Shown: positions 37,305 through 49,730 of the stretch, piece by piece
Layout of the letters: each line of letters opens with the position of its first letter
Position numbering within the stretch: position 1 is the first letter of the stretch
Assembly: GCF_002105155.1 (NCBI RefSeq)
Contig: NW_019029003.1
Location: 496,001-560,000, forward strand
Length of the DNA stretch: 64,000 bases
Origin: Lobosporangium transversale
Taxonomy: Eukaryota; Mortierellomycota; Mortierellomycetes; Mortierellales; Mortierellaceae
Reading direction: 5' to 3'
Notes under the pieces: model-generated
The model's input: only the letters and a program-made list of their open reading frames with translations
What the model was told of the DNA's origin: nothing
Databases searched by the model: none
Translations under genes and position numbers: made by a program

Positions 37305-40300
37305 TTAAAACAGGGTGTTGCTGCTGTAAGCTCCGCCGTTCATGTTTGTAGACTGTCCAAAGGTGTTATTGTTGCCAAAGCCAGTCGCCTGCGCCTGGAA
37401 AGGGTTGTTGCTATTGCTGCGACCAAGCGAGGTATCACCAACGTCGATCAACGAGTTGCTGGTGTTACTGTTGCCTCCGAAACCTTGGAATGGATTGGCT
37501 GCACTTCCTCCACCTATGTTGTTGGCTCCACGGTTGCCTAACCCGAAACTATGGTGACTATCATAATAGTAACATGCAATAATGCAATTATGTACAGAAA
37601 GTGAGATGATTGAAATATAAGCATCCCACTATTGTCATAAAATAAAGGTAACTACACTTACGCTGGGATACGAAGCTGTCCTGTATTTCCAAAAGTATCC
37701 ATGCCATCTTCGCGGTTTTGAAGTGCCATAGCTAACGCAGAGTATTTCTCGTCATTTGGATTAGATGGCTTTGCTATAGTCTATTTTTGATAATGGCCAA
37801 AGAAGAATAAATAATAATAAAAAAAAAAAAAAAACATAAAAGTATGCTCGTGTCAGCGTCAACGTTCATGTCCTTGAAAGAAATGGCTAATATATCCACA
37901 CTGCAGGATGTAAATAAACAAATAAAAACAAAAAGCTTACAGCCTTGTTAGCAGCAGGTGATCCAGTCATGGTATTCTGGAGGAAAGCAAGATCGCCCAA
38001 TGGATTATTGTTGCTGGCATTATTGCTACTGCTATTGGTATTGCTTCCACTGTTGAAACTGTTGCTGCCAAACCCATTACTGCCAAATCCATTGTTACCA
38101 AATCCATTGCTCATGCTGCTATTCAAACCATTATTATTATTGAGGCCATTATTTAAGTCACTCATGCCATTCGAATTGAAGGGTTGTCCCGTCATGGCAG
38201 GCTTTTGAGCGAAAGCACTGAATGGGTTATTGGATCCAATTGTAGGTGTTCCTGTCATTTGAGGGACCATCAGCTGTTGTTGATATGGGTTGTTTATCGA
38301 GTTCATAAATGCCATCTGCTGCTGTTGCTGCATCTGTTGCTCCAACATCTGCTGGCGCATTAATTCTTGCTGTTGAAGTTGTTGTTGCTGAAGCTGCTGC
38401 TGTTGGAACTGAAGGTAGGGGTTGTTCATTCCAGTGGGTTGCTGTTGAAGGAAAGCATTGTTGTTGCCATTGAAGCCATTCATGGAAGAGAAAGCATCAA
38501 GATTGTTCCCATTATTATTGTTTTGGCCGCCAAAGTCATTACCGAAAAAGTCAAAATTGTTCTGCTCAAACTGATTCGCTGGCCTAAATGCAATAACAAA
38601 AGGAGCAACATATAAGAGATCAATTACCGATGGTCCGCAGCGATTCATCTAGAAAATACCCAGACATGTTTCGCATTAGACTTTTTGCATACTTTGAATC
38701 TGCTTCCCAATCTTCTGTCAATGAAAGTTGGTTGTATTTTTCAACATTCTTTCGTCTGTCCTCCTCCTCCTTCATGCTCAGCTCAAGTGCTTTTTGGATA
38801 TCGTCTTCTTCACTGTTTCATTATATAGCGAAAAAAAAAAAAAAAAAGAAATGTAAGTGATCGCATACAAGAGGAGAACTCGATTAGTTTACTAAATGTC
38901 CATTCGGACTTTGATAGCGATACCTTTTGCGCTGGCTGGATTCACGTGCGGTACGTTTGCTCTCCTCGATCGCACGCTGCAGGTCACGATCATCATCGAT
39001 AGCTCCAGGACGCTCATAGACAGGTGAATGATCGTCTCCATATGTCCTTCCGCTCATACGGTCACGCATAGCATTACGAGACCGTCGCTCTTCCTTCAAT
39101 CGAGCCTCATCAGAGAGTAGGGCTGTAATATCTTTGGCTTTCTGACGCACTATAGAGAGAATGACGATTATTGATATATATATATATATATGCAATAATA
39201 TGAAGAAGTATGAAATTAGAAAACTATTCATATATCCTAGCAGACCTTAGTTGATCTAAAGTAGGAGAGACGAGCTTAAAGTAGCTTGAGCGAACCTACT
39301 AAGCAGAAGCTGCTTCAGAGGCCCTATTATGCTCACTACATACCATTTGATCCTTGATCTTTTCCTTCTTCATCGATATACTGGAACTCTTTAAGAGTCT
39401 TGACGATATAGATATTTTCACGGGCATATCGGACCACATTCTCAGATCCTGTATCACATTGATTGTAATTTAAGCATAAGACTCTAGTGTTAGTAAAACA
39501 ATTGAACCTTCTCGCACCACAGCCCATTTCCTCCGATCGATTTTAAAATAACTTAATTTTCCAAAGACTACATACCAACATGAAGTAGATAGTCAAGAAC
39601 AGTCAAGGCCTATAAACGGACGAAAAATGATACATGTGGATTAGATAAAGGTCAAAAGATATTAATTAGGCAATCGAACTTGCAGCTAAATAGATTGATC
39701 AATTCGACTCCAAGTATTGCAGCAATAGCAACTGCTACTACTGCAGAAGCGTAGTATGGGCAGACATAATGTTACTTAGGTACTGGGAATGCTCATTGAA
39801 TTTCGGTCACCCTTTTTTTTTTTGGGAGCTCTTTAGTCCCAGCTCTTCAATGCTCATAATCTTTGTCGTGATCCATTCTTCCAATACATCCGCCTTTGCG
39901 CCTTTAGTTCCTGCTCTGTACGCCATGCTGTCTCCAAGTCCCGAGTCACTATTTAAAAAAAAGTTCCAGTACGTGAGGAGAAAATAATTGACAAGGTTTT
40001 ACCTTGAAAACATGTCGCCAATTTTTGCCTTTGTCATTCATGCGCTTATCCAAGATCTCCATAATCTCAAGAAAAGCCTGCCTGTAAAAGCATCACGATA
40101 ATATATGTCAAGAGAAAAAAAATAAAAGAATAAAAAAAGTACATTGTTTTAGTTGGGTTGTCATGTGTTGTAATTGCGTCAATTCCTACACATTGTAAAA
40201 TCATTCATGTTTCATGAGAAAAGAAAAAATAAAACTTACTGATTAAAGGTTGCAGCAGCGAGTTCATTCATCTGTGTGCCACTTGGTCCCCAAGGGTCGT

Positions 40301-40659
40301 TTGAGGTTGCTTCTCGAACCTTGGCTTGCATGTCTGTATAGCCTTTGGAAAAGTTTTTACTGCAAACAAATGATTTTGATTCATGCCACAGGAGAAAAAA
40401 AAAAAAAAAAGAAAGAGAGAGTTTAATGCCTGGAAAGAGAAATGTGGTTCATAATGAACCAACCCCGTTTACTGTTCATTCATATCCCAGGAGATAAACT
40501 AGAAAAAAAAAAATGGCGGCAAAGTAGACAATGTAGAGAAAAAAAAGAAAAGAAAAAGAAAAGGCTTCCTAGCGGTGGATGGATATTACTACTTTGTGTA
40601 GGAGAGTCTTACATTGAGCGAAGTGTGCTCTTGGCGGCATATTTTGGAGTAGCCGACAT
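37305..40659 (-). CDS. Epsin (ENTH, UIM and NPF motifs), clathrin endocytosis adaptor
   Basis: The first exon is 40659-40613 (MSATPKYAAKSTLRS), joined by ATT to exon 2 (40359-40240): KNFSKGYTDMQAKVREATSN then DPWGPSGTQMNELAAATFNQ. The ENTH domain goes on with QAFLEIMEILDKRMNDKGKN, WRHVFK, ALTVLDYLLHVGSENVVRYA, KTLKEFQYIDEEGKDQG and RQKAKDITALLSDEARLKEE. Two ubiquitin-interacting motifs follow: DRDLQRAIEESKR and DDIQKALELSMKEEE. The C-terminal half is Gln/Asn/Gly-rich, with NPY and several NPF motifs (NPFSAF, NPFQGF, NPFQAQ) that bind EH-domain proteins, and a clathrin-box-like LIDVGD. The stop is TAA at 37307-37305. Epsins bind PIP2 and ubiquitinated cargo at the plasma membrane. Internal exon borders between 37.5 and 39.6 kb are only roughly placed. 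Confidence 0.92.
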
Positions 40660-41345
40660 GGTTGTTGCTATGTATAAATATGCTTGTGTGTGTGTGTGTG
40701 TGTGTGTGAAAATGTATGTGTATGAATGAATATGAATATGAATATGAATATGTGGGTGAGTATGCGAATACAGCTGTGTCAGTAAGTGTGAGAGAAAGAA
40801 AGTGAGGGAGAATGAAAGGAGAGCGAAGAAAAGGAATGGAATGGAATTGTCAATTCAAAAAGGAGTGAAAAAGAAACAAAAAAAAAAAAAAAAGAAAAAG
40901 AAAAAGAGTGTCAAAGCAATAAAAGAAAGACTTTTAATCAAAGATAACCGCTATGTTGTGTTGCAGACTAGGACGAAGACTAAAAGGAAGGACTAGGGAT
41001 GGCCTAAAAGGACTAGAAATCTTTTTTCTTTTTGCAAGTGACCTCATGAGTGATGGGATTGGTTGGAGAAGATGATTGTTTGTTACGCGCGCTCTTTTTT
41101 ACTTGTATGACAGACAACCTTTTTCTTTTTGACTCTTCTCTTTTTCTTTCCATCTTTCTTGCACTTCTATTTTCCGCTTTGTGTTCCCCCCCCTCCCCAT
41201 TCTGGCATCCCCCACATCTTCATTTCATAGCCTTTTCGTCTTTGCACTCATGGCCATCGCTTAGATAAATAAACAAGAAAAAATAATTAAAATAAAGAGG
41301 CGCCCCAACATCAAAAAAACAATGCTTTCCCTCTATAAATGTGAG

Positions 41346-41385
<40 letters not shown>

Positions 41386-42951
41386 TCCCTTGCAGGCAGA
41401 CATTAATATTTTTTTTTTTTAAAAAAACTCTCTCACCCAGGCACAAAGTTTTTGATTTAATGATAATGTTGACGTGAGAGAGTGGGAGAGATGAAACCTG
41501 TTGTTCTAATTGGACAGATGAATGCAAAGACTCTGATTGAGTTTCTACACACATTTATTACACATGTATCTATGAAACATGTAAAACCCTTTTTGCAATA
41601 AATATATATATATATATCCGTTACCACTCCGGACACAATCATTTGACCACCTCCCAATAATGCTGAATCCGTTTGGTGGCTGATTTTTTGCCTTTTCATC
41701 CATCCATAACAAGCAAACTAACTGGCAACAAAGTGAACCAAAGCTATTTACAAGGAGAAGGCAGAAAGAATGAAACGTGGAGCTTATCCAAAAGTCCAAA
41801 AAGATGAAGCAAATGGATCCTGCCAACGGAGCTGCGAAAGACGACATGACTATCCGGAACTATGCGTTATAGAGCCGTGTCAAGATCAAAAAGTTATGAC
41901 AGGCTTCCACAATAAATAGAGCCCTACACTCATGGCACAACGCCATTGCCTATCTTCTAATACAGGACTCATTTCGCTGTTGCTCTTGCTGTTCCCCGTC
42001 CACTCTACTAATGTTGAACAAGTGACATGATTGAATACTTGATTAAACTACCAATATATACTCTATGTACATACATCCACCCTCGTTTCTTAAGATAAGC
42101 CTCATTTTCTATTGAACATTGATATATCGTTCCGATTTACAGAATGGAAAAATTAACATTGATGAACTATGAAGCCTTATACTTGCTCAGCTTTGTTTCG
42201 GAGGGTTTTGGATCACTTGACTAGACCTGTCCATGCTTTGAAGACATAGTATTGATATGCACCAAAAGAAAAGAGAAGAATCTTTAAGGATCTGTTTTAC
42301 TCACCTTGCCCTTCCTTTCAAGCCTTCGTTCTTAATTCACTGAAATAAGGCTTCTCGTTCTTTGTTAATATGATATATATACCAAGGTAAAGAGCGTGAC
42401 CATTCTTTTTTACTTTTTAATTTCGAAAGCAGCGGAATATTTTTAGATCCCACAATTAATTTCTGTAATGTACGACAATGTCCTGTTCTAGCTTAAAGAG
42501 CAGTCTCGTCTCATTTAAATAAACTATTCTCCCGTGGCCCTCAAAAGATCCCTATCAAAAAAGCACGCATCATTGCCACGCTCAATTGATGGTCACATGA
42601 CAATCATCGAATCTGAGTGCCAAGGTTGATCCGCTCTAAGCTTCAACCACTTTGCAAGATCGCAAATGAGTTTCTTAAAGAAGCACGCGACTCTGTCATT
42701 CAGTTGGCATCTGGGTTATCGTGCGCCGAAGGGAACTTATAGTCCTCTTGATTAACGTAAAAAAAAAATCCATTCGATCTTTTTATTTTTTATTTTTCTT
42801 TATTCCTTTCTTTACCTTGTCCTTTTTATAATCTTTTTTTTTTTTTTTTTTTTTTTTTTATTCCTTTCTATATGATTAATATAAATGTATACTTTGGATT
42901 GATGGATCTATTATTATTATTATTATTATTATTTCTTTTTTTGGTACTCTG
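40660..42951. other. Intergenic, no supported gene
   Basis: 2.3 kb of low-complexity DNA: (GT)n near 40686-40707, GAATAT repeats near 40727-40751, Lys-coding A runs, a 32-base A tract at 41351-41382, a (TA)n near 41603-41617 and (ATT)n near 42908-42932. Short frames here read through these repeats and have no recognisable domain. The right end holds the 3' UTR of the decarboxylase. Confidence 0.5.
41351..41382. repeat. 32-base poly(A) tract
   Basis: One of the longest uninterrupted mononucleotide tracts in the window. A run of T followed by A lies about 30 bases on (41409-41427). Its exact length is likely to be uncertain in any assembly. Confidence 0.8.
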
Positions 42952-43979
42952 TTAAGCGCGGCAACAGACAGGAATGGGTATAGTCTTTTCAACAAGTTCT
43001 CCACATTCCAGAATCTCATCTACAAGCATTACAAGGTCCAGCTCCCGGATCGTCGGTGGGTTCAACACAACACGGAAGAAAATGGGCAAATAACGCCCCA
43101 AGGGTGCATAATCAATCATGAACATCCCTCTAGTACGGATACGTGCATGAATGGCCTTAATCACCTTTTCCATCCATGCTCTAGCCTCCTCTCGCTCCTC
43201 AGGATCTGTCAAAATTAGACCATGGTCTACTGGTCTAGCAGAAGAAGAAGAAGTAGAAGGCTTTGGGTCGCTATCGATTCCTGCGTGGGCCGTTGATAAT
43301 GAGGCTGATGAGGCTGATGACATTGAATCAGATGACGATAACGAGACAGCAGAGGAATTCGATGGTGATGTCCTAGATGAGGAGTCATGATGTCCATAAA
43401 GTTGACCTGTAATACTGCTGTTGATTAAGGACGCCTCTGACTCTGCCTCTATGTCTGTCTCAACTGCAGGGGCAGTAAAATGTGGCAAAGCAGAGGAGAT
43501 GTGTTGCTCCTGCTGTTGTTGCTCAGCTTCATTCTTCCAGAGGATCTCTGTACCTTGCCAATCAATGAGTCGACTACCTCGAGGTCGGTACCAAAAACAG
43601 ACTTGCAACAGACTAGGTTGAGAGCTCTTTCCATTTTCATCTCCATCTCCAAGACGCAACATCTGAATCCTCTGTCCATGATAATCATCTTGAGTTAAAA
43701 TCTCGATAAATCGCTTCACATTGGAAAGTGATTTCTCAACCCTGGCTTGATATCCAAGCTTGCCATAGTACTTCCATCCCAAAAAGAATTTGATGGCATC
43801 TGACCGACGGCCACATCCTAAGGTTCCATCACCTAGATCGTGACTTTGATCATGAAAAAGATAGTTTGCTTTAAGCGCATTCGCACGTGGAAAGATGGAT
43901 GAATCCTTAACAAGTAATAATGAACACTGTAGAGGTGTTTGAAGCATCTTGTGAGGGTTGATTGTAATCGAGTCAGCCT

Positions 43980-44011
<32 letters not shown>

Positions 44012-45220
44012 GATGAGAGATGGTTAGTTCATCCGTCTATGATAAAAAAACTTTTTTTTTTTTTTTTTTTTTTTTCTTAATTAAAATATAACCCTACCAT
44101 TTCTGAGCCATCCAACAAAGTCTTTGCCAACTCGGGAACAAAAATGGTACAACCTCCCCATGATCCATCGACGTGTAACCAGCAGTTGTACTTTTTCGCA
44201 ATTTCACCACAAGGGCGAATCGGATCGAATGCGCCCAAGACTGTTGTTCCTGCAGTGCAATTGATGAAGAAAGGTGTATGCCCCATTGCAATATGTTCTT
44301 GGATCAAGCGCTCTAAGTAATAAACCAGACAAATGAGGAAAGAAAAGAAAGGGAAGAGAAGAAGTGTAAGAAACAAAAACCACCTCACGAACAGGTAAAA
44401 TGATTTACAAAAAAAAAAAAAAAAAAAAAAAAAACTCACCTAATTCTGAAGGAATCATCGCTCCAGTTGAATCACAGGGGACACAAGCAATGTTCTCTGA
44501 ACCCAAGCCCATAATAACAGCTGATTTCTCCAACGAATAATGCCCTGCACTACTTGTGAAGGCAATTAGTTTCCCATAGGTCGATGTTGATGATGTTGGT
44601 GATATTAAGGACAAGGTAGATGGTTCAGCTAGGGTGATTCCTAATTGTCTCTCCAATTCACGCCGTTCCTGAACAGACCATCGAGGAAAATACCCTCTTT
44701 TTTTAATTTCCGGAAACAATACGTTCCTGGCTGTGACCATTGCTAATTGATTACTGGCACTCCCACCGGGACATGAAAGTCCGCCTGCTAAGGGTCCCGT
44801 GAATCCAAAGAGACGAGCAAGGGCTCGAGTAACGTGGATCTCCATCATTGTGAAAACAGGTGAAACATGATACACATGAGAGTTCCCGTTCAACCCTGAA
44901 AGGAGAAGTTCGGACATGACTCCAATGGGAGAAGAACCTGCATAGAGCTTATCCATGAACCGAGGTGAGAACGTATTGACGCTGTGCTTCAATGTTTGTG
45001 TGATCGTTGGAAAGATTCCTAGAAAAAAAAGGATCTCAGGGAACATTTGTTAATTGAGGTTCCATGTCTGTTACACACACATACATTACCCCTGTTTATT
45101 TATTTTTTCTTACCTTGAGATCCTACACCATGATCCGGCAATGAAAAGTCCATGATCCGCTCCAACTCTTCAGGCTCTTTGTAATCGACCAACAGACCAT
45201 CACTCGCCCTGCTTTGGTCC

Positions 45221-45251
<31 letters not shown>

Positions 45252-45528
45252 AAAAGGTGACATTTGTCAGATTGATAGGGACAGATTGTCAAGGACAGAT
45301 CAGATCGATCGAAGGAGGAAATTTTTTATTTTCGGATTGTCCAAATTTGAAAAACATTAGCCATGCGCGGTGGAAATTAACGTGAGTCAACCGAATAAGA
45401 TAAACAAAGTGACAGAATAAAGAAGGGGAAAGTTTTACAACTTGAATCTTACATTCCACTAGGAGATCTTTCATTCGAGTAATGAGAAAGTCAAGCTCCT
45501 TGGCATCTTCACACAACTCGGCTGGCAT
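42952..45528 (-). CDS. Group II PLP-dependent decarboxylase (glutamate decarboxylase type), 668 aa
   Basis: Five exons join in phase: 45528-45453, 45224-45114, 45018-44440, 44312-44098, 43977-42952 (2007 nt). Family landmarks: HSVNTFSPRFMDKLYAGSSP, the substrate-side LSCPGGSASNQLAMVTARN, SAGHYSLEKSAVIMGLG, NCTAGTTVLGAFDPI, the PLP-binding HVDGSWGG, and the Schiff-base lysine in TINPHKMLQTPLQC. The N-terminal ILTR-type dimer arm is short. The family makes GABA, taurine precursors or beta-alanine; the CSAD/GAD-like cluster best fits, but substrate is not decided by these motifs. The protein is about 150 residues longer than usual. The extra length is a Ser/Glu/Gln-rich insert near residues 460-560 (43.15-43.56 kb), ahead of the conserved C-terminal MFMIDYAPLGRYLPIFFRVV. 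Poly(A) and poly(T) tracts fill introns 2-4. Confidence 0.88.
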
Positions 45529-45684
45529 GTCTTTTTTTTTTTTTTTTTAACTTTGAAGGAGAATGTGAGATCTGAATGAGTAAAGCAACACAATTAACTT
45601 TTAGAAAAAAAAAAAAAAAAAAAAAAAGAAAAGAAAAGTGAAAGATAAAAAGAAAGGTGGAGCAGTTTGTGAGAAAGGAAAGAG

Positions 45685-45715
<31 letters not shown>

Positions 45716-45902
45716 TGGAGAACATCCCCATTTTTAAAAAAGAGATCGCTACTTTTACTATAACTAGCAGCGGAGAACAACAGTAGCAACCTTGTCTACG
45801 TGGACATGATTGTATTATACACAACGGTGTATGTTTCCTATTTTCCTGTCCAAGTTGACTTCCATTGCAATGAGGGATTCTCAGTCACCCAAACCAACAA
45901 AC

Positions 45903-45933
<31 letters not shown>

Positions 45934-46220
45934 TGTCCATCCAATAGGGAATCAGCCCATTATTTATTTTTTTTTTTTTTTTTTTTTTTTTTTCATTTTG
46001 GCAATCTTACGATACCCGCCCAAAAAAACATTCGGCTTTGCTTTGCCCAATAAGAAAATAAAAAAATAAGCCAAGCAGTGGTCGGTTTAATAGTCTGTTA
46101 ACATGTATTGTTTATTTTATACAAGACTAAACATCGAGCTAGAAGATCAAGTAAACAAAAACGTCGTAAAGTCTACGCAAACTTCATCATTCGATCATTA
46201 TTTTTTTCCTCTTCCCTTTT
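45529..46220. other. Intergenic, decarboxylase promoter and allantoicase 3' end
   Basis: 692 bp with a poly(A) tract (45604-45627), a (GA)n run (45693-45716), a second poly(A) (45902-45929) and a poly(T) (45967-45993). No coding sequence is supported. Confidence 0.45.
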
Positions 46221-48557
46221 TTAGAGACGAACAATAGCTGCTACGCCTCCTTCCGATCCCACAGCCTCGGCTTCCTTCTTGAACCAGTACTCCTCACAAT
46301 CATCCTTTCCAACCCCGGACTCGTTTGTGATCGTCAAGAAGGTCACTGGCCGATCCGTCACAATCATAGGGTGATGCCATACATTCGGCTTATAATTCAC
46401 TCCTTGGCTGTTCTTGACCGTAAAGGCCTTCAAGGTCGTCAAATCAGGTATCCTTCCCTCGGATCCCTCTTGATCTTTTGCCACCACCACTACAAATCCA
46501 CCATTACCATCTCCACCCATCGGAACAAACATCTGAGATGAATAAGGATGTCTCTCTAGCAATCGCACCCCAATCTCCTGGGTTTCAATGGGCTTGTAAC
46601 ATTGGAAGATGGCAATGTTAGCAGTAGCAGGAACAATGTTGGCAGGATAGGGTCTGTCCAAACACTTTTTCTGGCTATTGTTGCTATTTTCCATCATCAG
46701 CTTGTTTTGGTCCTGGATCGCTTCCTCATTTAACGCATAGGAGCGCCAGTTTGCAAAATGGCCAATATGTGAGAACTTTTGAGCCGTTCCCTGGTTCACC
46801 TTGATAGCATTTGGGTCGTATAGAGGTACCTCAATGACTTGACCCCAAGGTTCGAACGCGGCCTTTGTAATCGGTTCAGCTTGAATGGTCAACAAGTTCC
46901 ATGTGTGCTCATCTGGCAAGGGCTGTGTCTTACCAATGGAGCTTGTCTCAGGGATGGGATGAGCAGGCCAGGATTGTGATCCAAAGACACGAACACGCTT
47001 GATCCCACCATCGGGAATCATGACCACCTTGATAGTCGAAATCAGGTTGTTTGCACTGATCGGTTCAGGGATTGAGAAAATATGTTGCTTATGGGGTTTG
47101 ACAGGGACTTGATCCAACAAGACAACAGGATTCTCTTCAAGAGTATCCGAGGCAGTAAAGCCAAGAAGAGTGACGCACTTTGGAGGGTTGCCCATATAAT
47201 GAGCAGTGTCGATCTCAACCAACACAGGATGACCAGGGACTCCCAATCTTTTTTTTTTTTTTTTTTTTTTTTTTTTGTTTTTATTTTTTTTTTTTTTATA
47301 GAAAAGAATAAAAGAATATAAAAGTTAGTTAGTTTTGAAGTAAACTTTTAAGATCAACGCGAAACCTTTCATTCAAGATACTTATAAAACTATCAATAAG
47401 CTTTTTTTTTTGTTACCTGATCAAGCACCAGTCAACATGGCCAGGAGCGCGCGATCGCTTAGTCTCCCATCCATCCGACATATCACTGCCACGTCCAGGG
47501 AGCAATAGGTTCGAAGGATGGCCAAAATGAGCGTCTGAGAACGCCTTCACCTGGCCACCGGCCCCCACAGCAGCCAAGTCAAATATCTCGGCCTTATCTT
47601 CCGGCAAAATTTGGTGGACCTTACCATAGACTCTCAAACGAGCCGCCCCACCATCAGGGAACATTCTGAATCGGATATGGGTATAGAAAGACGTGGTAGG
47701 CTGAGCCAATTTGAAACCATGACGCGAATCAGGATTCAAGGCCACTTTAGGCAAGATGGGGACCCAGTGAGGACCGGCAGTACCACCGATAGCCTTGGCC
47801 CATCCCCCATTCAAAGTCGTCCTTCCAACGCTCTTTGCATCATCCCCATCACCATTAACGTCAGTACCTTGACCATAACCATTATCACAACCATTATCAG
47901 CCTTCTCAGAGCTAGCTGCCACCAAACCCTCCACAGACACAAAAGGAGAGTGATTTCCCGTAAAGAAGGCGGTATCGAACTCGAACCCTGCAATCGTACC
48001 AGGGTAACCCAACTGAATCACGCACCTGCCCATTATTATCATTGTAAAGGTTAGAAATGGGGAATTAGCCTAATAAACGCGAGTAAAGCAAATCAACATA
48101 TATATGTACAATGATAAAGTAGCTTACCAATCATAGTCAGGTCCATGGCGACGGGTCTCCCAGCCATCAAACCAAGCTCCTTTGGGGGTAAAGTGGCCCT
48201 TACGCGAGATGGGGGCAGTAGGGGTGAGCAGGTTATGAGCCTCTGCAAACCACTCATCGGACACCGCTAAGACCTTGCCACCTCGTGTTTTGACAGCAAG
48301 GTCTGAATAAGGAGGAAAAAAAAAAAAAAAAAAAAAAAAGTGTTAAGGAAGAAAGAAAGAAAAGCTTTTTACTTTCCGAGTAAAGAAATTAAAGAGAGGA
48401 AAAACTCACCAACATAATCGCAGAAGGCAGTGTCGATCTCCTCAACAGGAATAATCTCATAGGCAATAGCAGCAGAAGCAGAAGCAGCAGCCTTGAGAGG
48501 ACTCACTATCGGAAGGATAATGGACGAAGAAGTAGTCACAGTGGAAGCTGGAGACAT
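46221..48557 (-). CDS. Bifunctional allantoicase - ureidoglycolate lyase, 652 aa
   Basis: Four exons join in phase: 48557-48410, 48302-48128, 48025-47417, 47247-46221 (1959 nt). The N-terminal two thirds is allantoicase, with its two duplicated modules: GAWFDGWETRRHGPDYDWCV followed by FEFDTAFFTGNHSP, and SDGWETKRSRAPGHVDWCLI followed by VEIDTAHYMGNPP. Each module ends in a PDGG...RLRVYG or KRVRVFG strand. From about residue 429 the protein becomes ureidoglycolate lyase: AAFEPWGQVIEVP, QKFSHIGHF, IAIFQCYKP, LLERHPYSSQMFVPMGG and VNYKPNVWHHPMIV. Together they convert allantoate to ureidoglycolate plus urea, then to glyoxylate plus urea. Known fungi often encode these separately. A Gly/Asn/Asp-rich insert lies in module 1 (near 47.83-47.90 kb). 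The start ATG at 48557 follows only a TTG upstream in frame. Confidence 0.93.
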
Positions 48558-49332
48558 TGAGGGCAATGTTCAAATTTCTTTTCGGGGGGGGTGGGTGCAG
48601 ACCGTGCAAAGGAAAGGGAATTGGTTGTTTTTAGTTTAGAGAGGGTATAGGGTATGAGCTATGGATGGAGGGGGATTGTGCTTAGAAGCGACCGTTAGAT
48701 AACTCGAATTCGGAACTATGAAGTATGAGTTGAAGAAAAGAAAAAGAAAAAAAGAAAAGGAACGACTCTTTTTTATACATGAGAGTTATCCTCAAAAAGT
48801 GGTACATGAGTGACACCTTTTTTTTCCCGCTTCTTTCTCTAATAAAAAACTCTCTCTTCATTTTCTCCCTACAGAACAACTAGATACGAAACAACATTGA
48901 GCGGAGAGCTACGCGTCGCTCAAACAAAAGTACATGTGTGGATATCATTATCAAAAGTGAGCAAATGCTGTCTAAGAAGGGGAAGCTTGACTAAGCCATT
49001 GACCCCACTGGCACTCAACATCTCGGAGAGAGGGAATAAAAAATGAGTAAGTGGTGTCAGTTGTAAGAGGGGGTTTATCTTTTTGATATTTTTGTCATTT
49101 AGTATCTAACACGATCCATGCTGACTTTTGCTTCTATTGGGCTTTTGAATCATATTAGGCCAAAGAGATAGAAAACTGGACGAGCATGGGGCAACGGTAG
49201 AGTGAATAGTCAATATATACTATGTTACAGGACCTATGAATTAAACGACCTTTAACTTTATTTTTATTACATGGAGAAAGTAGGAGCAATGTTTATAAAA
49301 TGGGCGGAATAGGAACTACCCAACGCATGTTG

Positions 49333-49363
<31 letters not shown>

Positions 49364-49698
49364 TGCACGATCCACTAAATTTGAATAAAGCGGAGCAGAG
49401 TGGAGCAGAGTAAAGTAAAAGAGCCATGAAGGCTACCCAAGTTTTGTTTGTTTTGTCCGCATGGATACTGATTCTGGTAGTGGGGACGATGGATAGTCGT
49501 AATCGTAGTTGTAGTAGTTGTAGTTGGTAGTGCAGCTTAGCCCGCGTTGGTGGAGGGTGGCGCCACCAGTTCAAAAGGGTCTAAAAAAAAAAAAAATTCC
49601 CGCCTTTGTCCGTTCCGCGTATCCCCCAAAAATAATATTAGAAAAAAAAAAAAAAAATTCCCCGTGCTTTATTCCAAAGACAATGAATCTTTACTGAT

Positions 49699-49730
<32 letters not shown>

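Noticed and set aside
45594-45824. Phe/Ser/Leu-rich small ORFs over (GA)n and poly(A)
   Set aside because: Purely low-complexity translation of microsatellites.
47811-48054. Plus-strand Thr/Ile-rich frame over allantoicase
   Set aside because: Antisense shadow of the Gly/Asn/Asp-rich insert of the allantoicase module.
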